Origin: Nansenia antarctica
Taxonomy: Eukaryota; Chordata; Actinopteri; Argentiniformes; Microstomatidae
DNA length: 64,000 nucleotides
Reading direction: 5' to 3'
NCBI GenBank assembly: GCA_963989245.1
Contig: OZ022344.1
Span: 65,534,900-65,598,899 of the forward strand
The notes beneath the pieces were generated by a model that was not told the origin of the DNA, did no database searches, and saw nothing but the letters and a program-made list of their open reading frames with translations. The position numbers and the translations under genes were made by a program. Positions 46,440 through 57,780 of this stretch are shown here, one piece after another (position 1 is the stretch's first letter; each line of letters begins with the position of its first letter).

Positions 46440-46700
46440 AACTTGCTTGACTTTTGCTTTGTGACATGTTGCATTATCTTGCTGGAAGTAGCCATTAGAA
46501 GATGGGTACATTGTGGCCATGAAGGGATGCACACGGTCAGCAACAATACTCAAATAGGCCGTGGCATTCAAGCGATGATTGATCCCCCAAAAAATCAATA
46601 TACCGTAGTATAACTTTGAGATAAATGATCTTGATGAAAATGGTTGGAAAAAGTCCAATCGCTTGATTATGATGGATTGCATTGAAACTGTGTGCACTGT
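46440..46700 (-). mobile_element. Tc1-like transposase remnant
   Basis: The minus-strand frame gives INHRLNATAYLSIVADRVHP followed by SSNGYFQQDNATCHKAK, a characteristic part of Tc1-family transposases around the second catalytic Asp (QQDNA). Only about 60 residues remain. A Tc1-type end (ctacatggccaaaagtatg) lies nearby at about 46,825-46,843. Confidence 0.75.
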
Positions 46701-46844
46701 GTATCATGTATTGATCATAACATGTCCTCTGTATCCACTGCCTCTTCTTCTGGAGAGCACATTCATATCACTTATCAGAGCAACATGTCTTCTTATTGTC
46801 CTACGAATGGGCTGAAAGATACACTACATGGCCAAAAGTATGTG

Positions 46845-47085
46845 GACACCCGAACATCACACCAATACACACAACATCGAACATCACACCCATACACACA
46901 ACATCGAACATCACACCCATACACACAACATCGAACATCACACCCATACACACAACATCGAACATCACACCCATACACACAACATCGAACATCACACCCA
47001 TACACACAACATCGAACATCACACCCATACACACAACATCGAACATCACACCCATACACACAGCATCGAACATCACACCCACGGG
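46845..47085. repeat. 27-bp minisatellite, about 8 copies
   Basis: Units of catcacacccatacacacaa plus catcgaa. As 27 is a multiple of 3 and the unit lacks stops, frames stay open on both strands. These peptides (for example HHTHTHNIE) are artefacts. Confidence 0.93.
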
Positions 47086-47310
47086 CAAAAGACATGTAGG
47101 GATGGGACAGAGGGCGCTTATCAAACCATTCAGCTGTGCTGTGTAGTACCCAAAACTGCCACCGGAGGGTTTTTAGGTGGGAATAGTCAGATAGGGCATT
47201 CAGCTGAAGAGGATAGAGGAGCCTAGGAGGGACAAAAAGCTATGGCAGGGCTTCCAGCTATAATCAGTTTTTTCTTTTTTTATAATTCAGTTTCTATGTA
47301 CAGTATTGTG

Positions 47311-47440
47311 TACACCAGTGGAGGCTGGTGGAGGTAGAAATTGGTGGACGGGCTCACAGAATGGAATGAGTAATGATTTTTAAACGTGTGTTTGATACCA
47401 TTCCTCATTTTATTCCATGCATTACAACAATCCATGCATT
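47311..47440 (+). mobile_element. MITE fragment beginning cagtggaggctggtgg
   Basis: The start matches a common teleost hAT-type terminus and the same end sequence as the element at 25,922-26,682. Internal gaatggaatgag and ataccattcctcatttta motifs form a partial palindrome. The right end is not defined. Confidence 0.5.
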
Positions 47441-47747
47441 ACAGCTCAAGCATTGATTGACAGACGAAGTTTATACTATATTCATAATCATAGAAATACA
47501 TTTTCCAATGACATTGCACATTTGCAGTCTCTCACCCACCCACGCATGAACACGCACACGCACGTTAACCCTGACCATACAGGCCATCAGGGGTTTTTGC
47601 GATGTTCACACGTAGCTCAGGAAGATGAGTGGAAATAAACCACCAGAGGTTTGTTTCTTGACCACGGTATTAATCAGAAAAGGTATCGTTGACAACAGCG
47701 GTCGGGTTTGGGGTCGAAGGGTTCGTGTGAAAGAGGGGACTATTAAC

Positions 47748-47756
47748 TTCTCAGAA
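47748..47756. promoter_or_regulatory. STAT-type GAS palindrome upstream of the ADP-ribosyltransferase
   Basis: TTCTCAGAA matches TTC-N3-GAA. It lies about 150 bases upstream of a TATA-like tatattaa (near 47,898) and a probable 5'-UTR exon ending cagatacag/gtaaac (about 47,957). A 9-base motif occurs by chance often, so this is only suggestive. Confidence 0.25.
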
Positions 47757-48167
47757 TCACTATTCACTTCTTGTCATGAGAGAAAGGGTATCGTGGTGAA
47801 CCGAGGTAGAGTTGTGCATGCTTGTGTGTGGTTTGAGGGAAATTGTCATACAACATTTACCAGAAAGAGTGGAGGGGGTGTGAACATTAGTGCAGGTATA
47901 TTAAGGCCCACCTAACAGTTGAACGCTGACATCTTGACTGCTACACTTCAGATACAGGTAAACATTTTTTTAAATTAATTTTCGTTGGGCTTTTAAGGGG
48001 ATGACTAAATTCAATATGACTGTCTGTGAGTGTTTTAGAGCAACCCATCAGCTCGATGGTCAGGTGACACTGACTCTTGGTCATGATTGCAAAGTGAAAG
48101 CTTTTTTTTTATTTTTATCATTGGTGGTATTGGTAGAAGCCTATATATACAGGTGCTGTTGAACATC

Positions 48168-48287
48168 ATGGCGAGAGGCGAGATGCTGACCTTTGCTGTG
48201 TTGTATCTTTTGGGTGCTTGGACATTGAGTGTGGATTCGAAGGCGGTAAGATGTACTATTTTTATACAATTGAGTGTGATAGTTTAG

Positions 48288-48326
<39 letters not shown>

Positions 48327-49163
48327 TGTGTGTGCATGCGTGCGTGCATACTCGTGCGTGCATGTATTTACTTTAGTCTAAACTATTCTCCTTCTGTGAC
48401 ACATTTTCTCAACTGTCTGAAGGTCCATCACCTCCGTCGGCTTTGCCTCAACTCCAGTGAAACCGCAGCATTGAATATGGTCCCTGACTCTGTCGATGAC
48501 ATGTACTTCGGCTGCACTACGCAAATGCTCCACAAAGTGAGTAGCGAATATCTCAAGAACGAAGTCAAGGGGGAATTCCAAAAGGCCTGGAGGGGTGCAG
48601 AAGCAGAACGTTGTGTCCAAAAACACAAACAAAACAATGACAATCTAACAAGGGATCATCTCAGGGCTATCTGTGTGTACACAGCAGGAGGAAAGGTTCC
48701 AATATACTCAGTGTTCAATGACAAGGTCCGAACCAGTAAGGAAGTGTACAACACGTCCTCCTTTGAGTTCCACGCTCTGCACTTCCTGCTGACCGATGCT
48801 ATACGCCTCCTTAAAGTAAAGCAAAGGAAGAAATGTTTAACTACATATCGAAGAACCAAATCGGTGTTTGAGGGTGTAGTCAACGACAAGATCAGATTCG
48901 GCTTCTTTGCATCAAGCTCCCTTAACGAGAATATTAACCCTAATTTTGGAAAAAAGACCTGCTTTAAGATCCAGACCTGTTTAGGCGTTGAACTTAAGGC
49001 CTACCCAGTTTTGGGTAATAAGGAGAAGGAGGTGCTAATTCCTCCTTATGAGGTGTTCAAAATAGGAGCAAAAGAAAAAGTTAAAACTCCTTGGGACTGC
49101 GAAGTTGTCCATAACCTGAAGAGTATTGGGTTCTTGAGCAATATGAATTGTAGGGCTGTTTAA
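48168..49163 (+). CDS. Secreted arginine-specific mono-ADP-ribosyltransferase-like (ecto-ART)
   Basis: Coding exons 48,168-48,245 and 48,423-49,163 (gcg/gtaaga ... ctgaag/gtc) give 272 residues. Ecto-ARTs transfer ADP-ribose from NAD+ to arginine on extracellular proteins. Residues 1-25 form a signal peptide; the catalytic domain lies in one exon, as is usual for the family. The R-S-E-x-E signature is visible: TYRR (Arg about 169), FGFFASSSL (Ser about 190) and EKEVLIPPYEVF (E227-K-E229), with FGKKTCFKIQTCLG between. Nine cysteines follow exon 1. There is no hydrophobic C-terminal tail, so it looks secreted rather than GPI-anchored. A 5'-UTR exon (about 47,905-47,957) with acceptor tatacag/gtgctg just before the ATG is likely. 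An AATAAA lies at 49,754. The frame is intact and the gene appears functional. Which family member it equals is not decided. Confidence 0.9.
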
Positions 49164-49780
49164 GCATAATTAACAGCACACGGTGATCTTTAACAGCATA
49201 GGCTGCTTTAGCTTTCTGTTGAGTGTTGGTCGCTTCTTTGTCTGTGACTCCTACAGTAAATCTTTCCTATGACCCACAAGAGGAACCAAACCAATGTTCT
49301 TGTAGTCAAAATCTTTTGTCAGAAAACGTACCAGTTTGGGGCAAACTGCATTAGGGCAGTATGTTAATGTTTGTGCATACAGCCCAGAAAGAAAATATCA
49401 ATGCTTAATTATCATGGCAAATTATAACCTGTGTATGGATAAATTAAATATCTTATTGTGTTATTATTTAATAACAATGTATTCTTCATCATAGTCTTTT
49501 AACTGTATGTTAAATGTCTGTGCGTACAGCCCAGAAAGAGAGAAATGCAAAGTGAATCTCATGTTATAATTTAATCAGATATCATACAACATTGAACATT
49601 TAATATCAATGCTTAATTATTATGGCAAATTACAATCTATGTTTAGATCAATTTAATTTTAATTAAATGTACATTTATTGTGGTGTTATTTAATAACTGT
49701 TTATTCTTTATCATATTATTTTGAGAGCTTGCACTATCGCTTTGTTTTAGGTCAATAAAGAGAATCACTTGGCATGATTT
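49164..49780 (+). other. 3' UTR of the ART gene with internal duplication and AATAAA
   Basis: Two diverged copies of a block occur (about 49,367-49,505 and 49,510-49,725), sharing tacagcccagaaag, atatcaatgcttaatta, atggcaaatta and gtgttatt-taataac. The polyadenylation signal is AATAAA at 49,754-49,759. Confidence 0.7.
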
Positions 49781-50730
49781 TGTTTTTTTTGTCTCTACTG
49801 ATTTTGAGTTGGCTTAACTACCTGAGCTTGGTACAGTAGAGGGAAATAGGATTATAACGCATTACACGTAATAACTTGTTTTAGAGTCAAAACTAAAACG
49901 TGCATAATTATATCAAATGGGTTGAATGATAAGTGCTATGTTACCAGAAACAAGCAACAGCTCAAGATGATTATTGGGTCCAGTGATAATATTGTGCTTA
50001 TGATATCAATTATCGCTGACTGCCTATAACCTTGTATAACAGCCAAACCCTAGTTCATTTGCACTGCACATAAACTCTAGGGTTGTATTTAAGCAACAAT
50101 GAATAAGAAACAAATAAGCCATGTGGTATTCAACCAGCCGGCTCTCAACACAGCCATCATCAGCATGAGATGAACTACTCTTCTGAGTCAAGAAACAATT
50201 AGTCATGGCTTTAAACAAAACAATTACTTGAGTCAAAGAGAGACCAGAGAGAAGGAAACCTTTGGGGTCTCTAAAGAATAAGTGAGAGATAATGGTGGTG
50301 GGAGGGTGTATGGTTGAAGGGTTACTACTTCCTCTTTTTATTTTCATTCTTTGACTTTACACCTTTTTTCCCCTTTTAATTTCTCTCACAAACATTGACC
50401 AAAAATTGTAAACATGCAGATCAATTTAAATTGGATCTGATATGAAACCGTTTCCATTGTTGTAATAATGTATTACTGATGCATGTTAAGATGAGGGTTT
50501 ATGGTGTCAGGTTAGATGTGTCCTGTGTCTATCTGGGTTCAGGCTCGGCTCTGCTGAATATGTCAACCACAACATGCAGGCTGCATCAGTGGTAGTGGTC
50601 TGAAAGGGTTGACTAACAGGAAGGACCTCTGTTTTGTCTGCACAGCAGCTATACACCTCAGCATCTCACTCACTCACAGCAACACCACTTCTCCACAGAG
50701 TGTTATTTGAATGGGGTAAAAACAAACAAC
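49781..50730. other. Intergenic, no gene recognised
   Basis: AT-rich unique-looking sequence with only short featureless frames. Confidence 0.45.
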
Positions 50731-50734
50731 AAAT

Positions 50735-50900
50735 ATGTACACTACAAAGCCAAAAGTATGTAGACACATTTATAGTCAGGGGCTGTTTTTCATGGTTTGG
50801 GTTAGGCCCATTAGTTCCAGTGAAGGGACATCTTAATGTTTAATGCAGCATACAATGTGATTCTAGAGAATTGTATGCTTCCAACTTTGTGGAGTTTAGT
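50735..50900 (+). mobile_element. Tc1-like transposase scrap
   Basis: Starts with a Tc1-type terminus (ctacaaagccaaaagtatgt). It continues directly into a C-terminal transposase remnant (GCFSWFGLGPLVPVKGHLN), then stops. A large internal deletion is implied. Confidence 0.65.
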
Positions 50901-50984
50901 TTAAGGAAGGCTGTTTCCTTAAATGCATTTCACCAGACCGGGTCACATTTGTCTAAGAGATCGAAATAACAACAATTATGGAGA

Positions 50985-51440
50985 TACTCTGCGTCTGCCC
51001 GATCCAAGGCCAAGCTACAAAGAGTCGTACGGACAGCTGAGCGGATCATCGGCTGCCCCCTGCCTCCCCTCACAGACCTCCATAGCTCCAGATCACTGAA
51101 GAGAGCACGCAAGATTGTGGCTGACCCCTCACATCCAGCTCACAGCTTGTTTGTATTACTCCCTTCTGGACAGCGGTACAGGGCCACCAGGTCAAAAACA
51201 TCACGCCACTTGAACAGTTTCTTCCCCAAAGCCACAGCCCTCCTCAATAACTCCTGATCATTGCACCTGCACTTTACATGTTCTTGCACTAAGTTGTACG
51301 GTATATTTATTCACTCATATTGGTACTGTATATTTTGTCTTGAGTATTGTTGTATTGTCGTCTTGCTGTTGTATGTACTGTAGCTTGTTCAGCATGCTAG
51401 AATACCAAGTCATGTTCCTAGTGCACTGCACGAATAAAGT
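50985..51440 (+). mobile_element. LINE 3'-end fragment
   Basis: Encodes RSKAKLQRVVRTAERIIGCP, a DLHSSRSLKRARKIVADPSH motif, and then LLPSGQRYRATRSKT with SFFPKATALLNNS and a stop. This is the C-terminal tail of a CR1/L2-group LINE. It ends with cacgaataaagttgaaat, and no RT core is present. Confidence 0.75.
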
Positions 51441-52420
51441 TGAAATATAAATGGGAAAAATGCTTCAGTTACATTTTGTTCAAAATAATTTCTAGTGTGG
51501 TTTTGTTAGAAATAGTTATTTCTTGATGACAGATTTCTTTTTCTCAGAATAAATGTACTTACATTTCAACTTCAATATAATCTCACAATGAGCATTGAAT
51601 CCAAAACTGTTAACAAAAACTTACATTTGAGATAGTAATGCTGGGTAATATGTAAATTAGATTAAGTATATTAACATTATATTCTAAACATATTTAATTT
51701 CATATATTCTATTGGGACTTGTTGGGATGAGTTGGTTTTGCTGAGATGGTTTACTCATGGTCTAAGACGTGCAAGATGTATGTAAAGTTGGAAGTGACAT
51801 TCTTTTACATTCTACAAGTGAAATAAATGTATTCTATTCATTGGATTGTTGTCACCATGTGCTTTCTACAGTAGATTGACTGAGCCGCCCGTGGCTAGGT
51901 CAACTGTCTGGTTAAATAAACGTTACTTTTTCCCCCTTTTTTAAAATTATAAATTATGTCAACAGTTATATTGGATTGAAAATAATAGAACATTAAATTC
52001 ATATGTACTTTTTGGAAAAACAAATGAGTGGAAATATAATTGCCTTACGTGGGTGATGGGAAAGAGTTGATTCCCGGGCTATTGCCGAGGTCTTCTAACA
52101 ACAAAAATGTTTGGAGGACCAAGAGTAACGTACCTGAGATGTTTCTTTGTTAAAAAAACAAACCCAGAGTCGTCTTTCATTTTAGGAGAAGATGATTTGA
52201 CCAGATTCAGCACGGCAGGCTGATTCTGCTGCCATGAAAAACAAAAACGTTTTCAGTGCTGATCAGATAACAGAGCGAATTTACGAATGCACCCTTAGGG
52301 GATAGTGGTTGTAAATATGTACAGTATGTTTGAACCACTGCATTTGTAACATGACTATATAGCTTTACACCTGCATCTTCAGCTGAAATTTATTTGATTG
52401 TCTCATGTCTTCTGAATGCA
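51441..52420. other. Intergenic, no gene recognised
   Basis: AT-rich; contains a ggttaaataaacgtta motif near 51,910 that may be a retroposon tail. No coding signal. Confidence 0.4.
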
Positions 52421-52424
52421 TTGC

Positions 52425-52430
52425 TTTATT
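52425..52430 (-). terminator. Candidate polyadenylation signal of the semaphorin gene
   Basis: AATAAA on the minus strand about 490 bases after the stop codon. The 3' UTR between would include the (GA)n tract at 52,611-52,880. Confidence 0.45.
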
Positions 52431-52610
52431 GGGTAATACGGTCGCAAACAACGAAGTACAAAAATCTGCAAACAATAAAAAAATATAACATGTATTTTTT
52501 TCAAAATAATTCACAAACGACATTGACAAATGAGAGTCATTTAAAATAGAACAAAAAGCAACCTGAGAGGCAAACAGAGCAACCATATAATATAAGGGGA
52601 AGGGGGTCAG

Positions 52611-52880
52611 TGTTTACAGAGGGAGGGAGAGAGAGAGATAGAAAGAGAGAGAGAGAGAGAGACACAGAGAGAGAGAGAGTGAGAGAACCAGAGAGAGAGA
52701 GAGAAACACACAGAGAAAGAGAGAGAGAGACAGAGAGAGAGAGAGAACCAGAGAGAGAGAGAGAAACACACAGAGAAAGAGAGACAGAGAGACAGAGAGA
52801 GAAAGAGAGAGAGAGAGAGAGAACCAGAGAGAGAGAGAGAGAGAAACATAGAGAGAGAGAGAGAGAGAGAGAGAGAACCA
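52611..52880. repeat. (GA)n tract in semaphorin 3' UTR
   Basis: Long purine-rich GA array with acaga and acca interruptions. Further GA arrays lie at about 53,470-53,760 and 54,100-54,162, with a (TG)n array at 54,365-54,492 in adjacent introns. Confidence 0.93.
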
Positions 52881-52922
52881 GGACAACGGCCTCTCTCATC
52901 TCCCCAGTATGCCTGTGTCTCT

Positions 52923-53553
52923 TCACAAAACACCGCCCTTTGGTTGGCCCTGAGCCGCGTCACTCAACGCCAACTCGTTCTCATAGCCGGCGTTGGCTGC
53001 CTGATTGGCTGCCGTGGCGCTCCTCCTGTAACCGTCCACCAACGGGTCGAGCTGCGCCACACCACGGCTCCGCCTCCTCAGAACGACAACCACAACGAAG
53101 GCTCCGACCAGCGCCCCGACGAGGACGCAGGACAGATACTCGCCCACGGGGGGCCTCCCCGCACCGGTGTCTGACCTGCCCCCCACAGTGGGGCCCTCCT
53201 GGGTCAGCTTGTAGGAGGCTGTCAGGCAGGGCTGTCCTCCCCAGGGTCCCCCCTGTCCCGGGGCCGGGCAGCGGCAGGAGTAGAGCCCCAGGCTGGCTCC
53301 GGAGACAGTGACCTCCAGGTGGGAGTGGCGCTGGACGGTGTGGCGGCCCCCGGGGTGCTCCCAGACACAGGGCTCGGGGGAGAGGCTGACGCAGGGGAGG
53401 AGGACGCGGAGGCCCTCCACCGCACGCAGCTCCTTCACTACCGGGGCACACCGCCCTGAGAGAGGAGGAAGGGGTGGAAAGAAGGGAGGGAGAGGGAGAG
53501 ACAGAGAGAGAGGGGGGGGGTCAAGTAAAGAGGACAGGGAACGAGAGACAGGT

Positions 53554-53605
<52 letters not shown>

Positions 53606-54103
53606 GGAGGGGGCAGGCAAAGAGAGGAATAGAGAGAGAGAGAGAGAGAGAGGGTCAGGTAAAGAGAGAGAGGGGGGCAGGCAGAGAGAGAGGAACAGTT
53701 GTACAGTACAAGAAAGACGAGAAACAGGGTGGAAAGGAAAATGAAGAGAGAGAGATAGAGAGAAGTTGTGACACCATAGATTTGTAGTAGATTAGCAATC
53801 AATGTGTACTTATGCTGATACACATCTTATACAGTTAACAGATGTGTACTAGAGTGCAGCAGTGGCCATACTCACTTGAGCCGCACACCTTCAAAGGGTC
53901 CATGGTCTCATTCTGCATTGGGGATCTGTCAGAGAGAGGAAGAGAAGAACAGACATGTTAGGGACCTTATGCTACGATATGATACCAAGTGAAGAGGACA
54001 GTTTGAAGGAAAAAAGTTATAAGGAAGGAAAGAAAAAATGGAGACAGAGAGAGACAGAGGGAGACAGAGGGAGAGACAGAGAGAACGAAAGACGGCAAGA
54101 GAC

Positions 54104-54161
<58 letters not shown>

Positions 54162-54457
54162 GTGTGGTGGTGGACTCACCCTGTTGGCCTTACAGAACAC
54201 TTGTTTTGGTCCCAGACACAGCCGAGGCCCTGGGCCCGTGCACACACCTCACAGCTGGGGTACACAGAGCACCCCTCCACGGGAACCCGGGACAGGGATG
54301 AGGGACAGCCCACCAGAGCATGGCCCTGAGACGAGAGGGAGCGGGTGTGTTTGAGAGAGAGAGAGTGTGTCTGTGTGTGTGTGTGTGTGTGTATGTGTGC
54401 GTGTGTGTAGGTGCGTGTGTGTGTGTGTGTGCATGTTTGTAGGTGCGTGTGTGTGTG

Positions 54458-54490
<33 letters not shown>

Positions 54491-54926
54491 GGATGGGACA
54501 GGGACGATCGCGAGCCCACCAGAGTATGGCCCTCAGAGAGGAGAGGGTTCACAAAGGAGCGTGTTGGAGTGTGTGTCTGTACACTTTGTGTAGAATGTGG
54601 ATGTGTTCACACGGGTGTGTGTCGTGTGTGTGTCTGTGTGTGTGTGGCATACCTGGTGTATCAGAATGTTGTTGACTGGCTCAACAGAGGTTGTGAGGGG
54701 GGTCTCCTGCAGCACGGTCGCAGTTCTGCCAACGACAGACACACTGTGTAGCTCCCCTTGATCTAGTGAGAACACACACACACACACACACACGCATGCG
54801 CACACACAGGGATTGAACAGTTAATTCATCAACTTATTATCTAGTCTAATCTTAACTTGAAGTGGGATGGAAACGTTTCCCTCAATCCATTCCATCCCTC
54901 CGTATCTTGTCCCCCCCCCCCCGCCA

Positions 54927-54976
<50 letters not shown>

Positions 54977-55674
54977 TGTGCCCAGGTGTAGCACGACAGC
55001 ATCACTACCAGAGATGTTGGTGGCAGCAATTTTGGAATACGTGATTCCCCGCCGCACCAGTAGGGGCGCTGTGTCCACCGTGCGTGCCATTAGTGGGTGC
55101 TCTTTAGCGAACATCAGCACTGTGTCGGGCATCCTGAGTGAGGTATTAAAGCCCTCAGCCCTCAGGCTGTTGTCGATACACTACCAGAGGAAAGAGACAG
55201 ACAGTTAGTCAGTTTGATATGTCAATGCTGATTTCAAGGCCCTTCACAATCTTGCGATCCCCATTTCTCTCTGAACTCCTTCACACCTACACTCCCTCTC
55301 GCACTCTCCGATCCTCCACTGCCTTTCAACTCACTATACCTTCTGCCCGCCTGACTTCTGCCCACTATGGGGTCTAGAGCCTTCAGTCACTCTGCCCCCC
55401 GTCTCTGGAACTCTCTTCCACAAGACATCCGCAAAATTGACTCTCTCCCCACCTTCAAATCCTGCCTGAAAACACACCTTTTTAAACTGGCGTATTTTTA
55501 ATCGATTTTTACTTGGTTTTTAAATCTTTTGGTTTGTCTTGTTTTGTTTGTTTTTGTTTGTTTGAATCACTGTTTTGAATCACTGTTTTAACCTGTTTGA
55601 ATCTGTTGCTTGTTTTTAAATTATGCTCGGTTAGGTGTCCATGAGTGCTCTGAAAGGCGCCTATAAATAAAATG

Positions 55675-55729
<55 letters not shown>

Positions 55730-56210
55730 ACCGTGGGATTAAAAATCATGTAGGATCTTTGAGGGAGCTGCCAATTTCAAATGATGAATGTAGTCGCTGC
55801 TATATCGTTTGCAGTGCACTTCCAACTGCACTTTTCTGTGAGAGGGTGTGTGATGAAAAAGGGAAATATGGAGGGGAAATAGAGAGAAAAGGAGAAAGAG
55901 CCCCACACACACACACTTCTCTGTCCTCGTTCTCCTTTTCTCTCTATTTTTCTTCAACCATCTCTTTAACTCCTTCTTTTCTTTTTCCCCCTCCATATTT
56001 CCCTTTTTAAGAACAGCCTCCTCCATTGAAATGTGATTTGATTTGATGCACTAGAGAGGGGTTACCTGTCCTGGCCGAGGGCTGGGCACGGCCTCTGCGT
56101 TCCTCCCGTCTACACACCTCCTGTTTGTGTCCTCGAAGCCGCTGGTCTTCATCACTGTGGCGATGTCAGCCACACTGTATACACACACTGCCGATACGCG
56201 CTCTCCACCC

Positions 56211-56267
<57 letters not shown>

Positions 56268-56645
56268 GATGCACGCACGCACAGACAGACAGACAGACAG
56301 ACAGACAGAGAGACACACAGACACACAGACAGACACACACATACACACACACACACACACACACAGTTAATCTGTCTCTCACCTCCTCCCCTCTATCTCT
56401 TTGTCTCTCCCTCTCTCTCGCCCCCCACCTCACTTGTCCATTCCCCCAACTCTCTCTCACCACTGGGAGGTGAAGAGGCCGTAGAAGTGTGTGCTGGCGG
56501 GGTCTTCCGGCCTGTGTTGCAGGGGGTAGAGGTGGGTGAGGATGTCATAGCGCTGCCCTCCCAGGCGGCTCTCCTTACACACCAACTGGGCCTTCAGGAA
56601 GGTGGTCCAACGCTTCTGCAGGGTCTTAGAGCCGCCAACATCCCC
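52923..56645 (-). CDS. Class-4-like transmembrane semaphorin, 3' part (5' exons not in view)
   Basis: Exons (minus): 56645-56461, 56210-56066, 55180-54976, 54762-54653, 54325-54180, 53925-53876, 53455-52923. Phases fit throughout. The first four encode the C-terminal half of a Sema domain (GDVGGSKTLQKRWTTFLKAQ, VSAVCVYSVADIATVM, FAKEHPLMARTV, GTDQGELHSV). Exon 5 is a PSI/plexin repeat (EGCSVYPSCEVCARAQGLGC). The last exon holds an Ig-like segment with two cysteines, a transmembrane helix (YLSCVLVGALVGAFVVVVVL) and a tail of about 50 residues ending KGGVL. Semaphorins are guidance or immune signalling ligands for plexins; Sema4A/4E-like members fit best. Upstream Sema exons are not found up to 64,000. 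They lie further right beyond a large intron, or the gene is truncated. No stops or frameshifts were seen. Confidence 0.87.
55225..55730 (+). mobile_element. 5'-truncated L2 3' end with (ATT)n tail in a semaphorin intron
   Basis: Contains the L2 C-terminal tail (for example RLTSAHYGV-like segment and LWNSLPQDIRKIDSLPTFKS), then aaggcgcctataaataaaat and an (ATT)n run. It is in the same family group as the L2 at 37.7 kb but diverged, and antisense to the semaphorin gene. Confidence 0.7.
56214..56365. repeat. (CA)n, (CAGA)n compound microsatellite
   Basis: The CA run directly abuts the acceptor of a semaphorin exon at 56,210, followed by cagacaga and more CA. Confidence 0.93.
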
Positions 56646-56804
56646 CTAGGGAGGATAGAGAGCAAGTGGGAGAGAAATGGAGAGAGAGAGAGAGAGATAA
56701 ATATGACACGGTTTGGTGAAAAGGGCAGCATGTTGGCAATTCAAGTCACGCAAATGAGCAAAACGTTTTTTTTGAAATGTTGCATACGAAAGTTGAAGTG
56801 TTGA

Positions 56805-57220
56805 AGAGCCCGCTCAATATAACAAACAACAGTTTTAGGATCACTAAATACTTAGAATTTGTGAATTGGATTCACTATCTCGTCTGCCATAGGCTACTGG
56901 GTAAGTGATACATGACTTGTAAACAAATGTACGTTTTGGGACATGTTCAAAAGCAAGGACTGTGTGACCATCTAATTATGTGTGGTTATGTGTTTTTAGA
57001 ATGCTGATGTTCTATCAGTGAATTGTGATGTGCTAAACATGCAGTAAGATGTTTACAGCGTTTTGTTCCTTCCAGCTATTTTGCATGTGTTTTGATTCAG
57101 AATGATATTCTCCGGTATTAAGCATATGTTCTTCAACTATTTTCAAATGTCAATGTATGATACATCATTTGAAAGCTTACAATGCACTTTCATAATCTGG
57201 AAAAAACTGAAAAATTACCT
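56805..57220 (+). mobile_element. Second fragment of the pogo-like family
   Basis: Matches the interior of 30,890-31,350 (aataaacaacagttt-like start, gtgaattggattcac, catctaattatgtg, gtttttagaatg). No termini or coding capacity are left. Confidence 0.6.
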
Positions 57221-57517
57221 TCCCTATTTGATGACTTTCTAAAACTAGAGGGTATGAACAAAGACAGGGTTAGGGTCAGTAGGCAAAGATAAACTGTCAC
57301 CTTTGGCAACTGTCAAACAGTTTTGCTCTCCTGTCAAATTCTGAAAATGTCACACACACCTCTTGCGCAGTCTCAATGAGAACTTCCTTCTTTTGCTGGG
57401 ATAAAGAAGCTGACGAGCACTGTACTGTCCAGTTCTCAGTTCACACATACAGAGCAAGGTAGTCCAACAAAAGAAGAACGCAAACAAAAAACCAAACATA
57501 GAATATATTTGTGAGAA

Positions 57518-57617
57518 ATGGCAGAAGGTGTCAGCACTGAAATCCAGGAGAAGATTATATACCATGACACGGGTTCAACACAGAATGTTCACGGACAAGA
57601 GGCAGCCCAAAGACGTG
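57518..57617 (+). CDS. Possible N-terminal exon of the C-type lectin gene
   Basis: An ATG opens MAEGVSTEIQEKIIYHD and the exon ends at cgtg/gtaaga in phase 1, which joins in frame to the lectin exon starting at 59,659 (g + aa = Glu). This resembles the cytoplasmic exon of type II lectin-like receptors. There is no transcript support and no transmembrane exon is seen between, so the call is tentative. Confidence 0.35.
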
Positions 57618-57780
57618 GTAAGACGGCTCCTTGATGTTGCATTGTGGGAATGTGTATGGCAGCGGAGGAGTGGAGGTACTGTACCAGGCTTGTATTTGAA
57701 CCAATCTTCTAATGTTCCTGAAACCAAAGTGTCAGTGCTTGCTACAACAGTGTACGCTGGCATATTGTATGTATTACTGT

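Noticed and set aside
46793..47226. Repeat proteins on both strands (HHTHTHNIE, CCVYGCDVR and similar)
   Set aside because: Open frames come from a 27-bp minisatellite present in all registers; no start context or conserved domain.
53308..53787. Plus-strand frame rich in Arg/Glu over the semaphorin last exon
   Set aside because: Shadow of the minus-strand semaphorin exon plus a GA tract.
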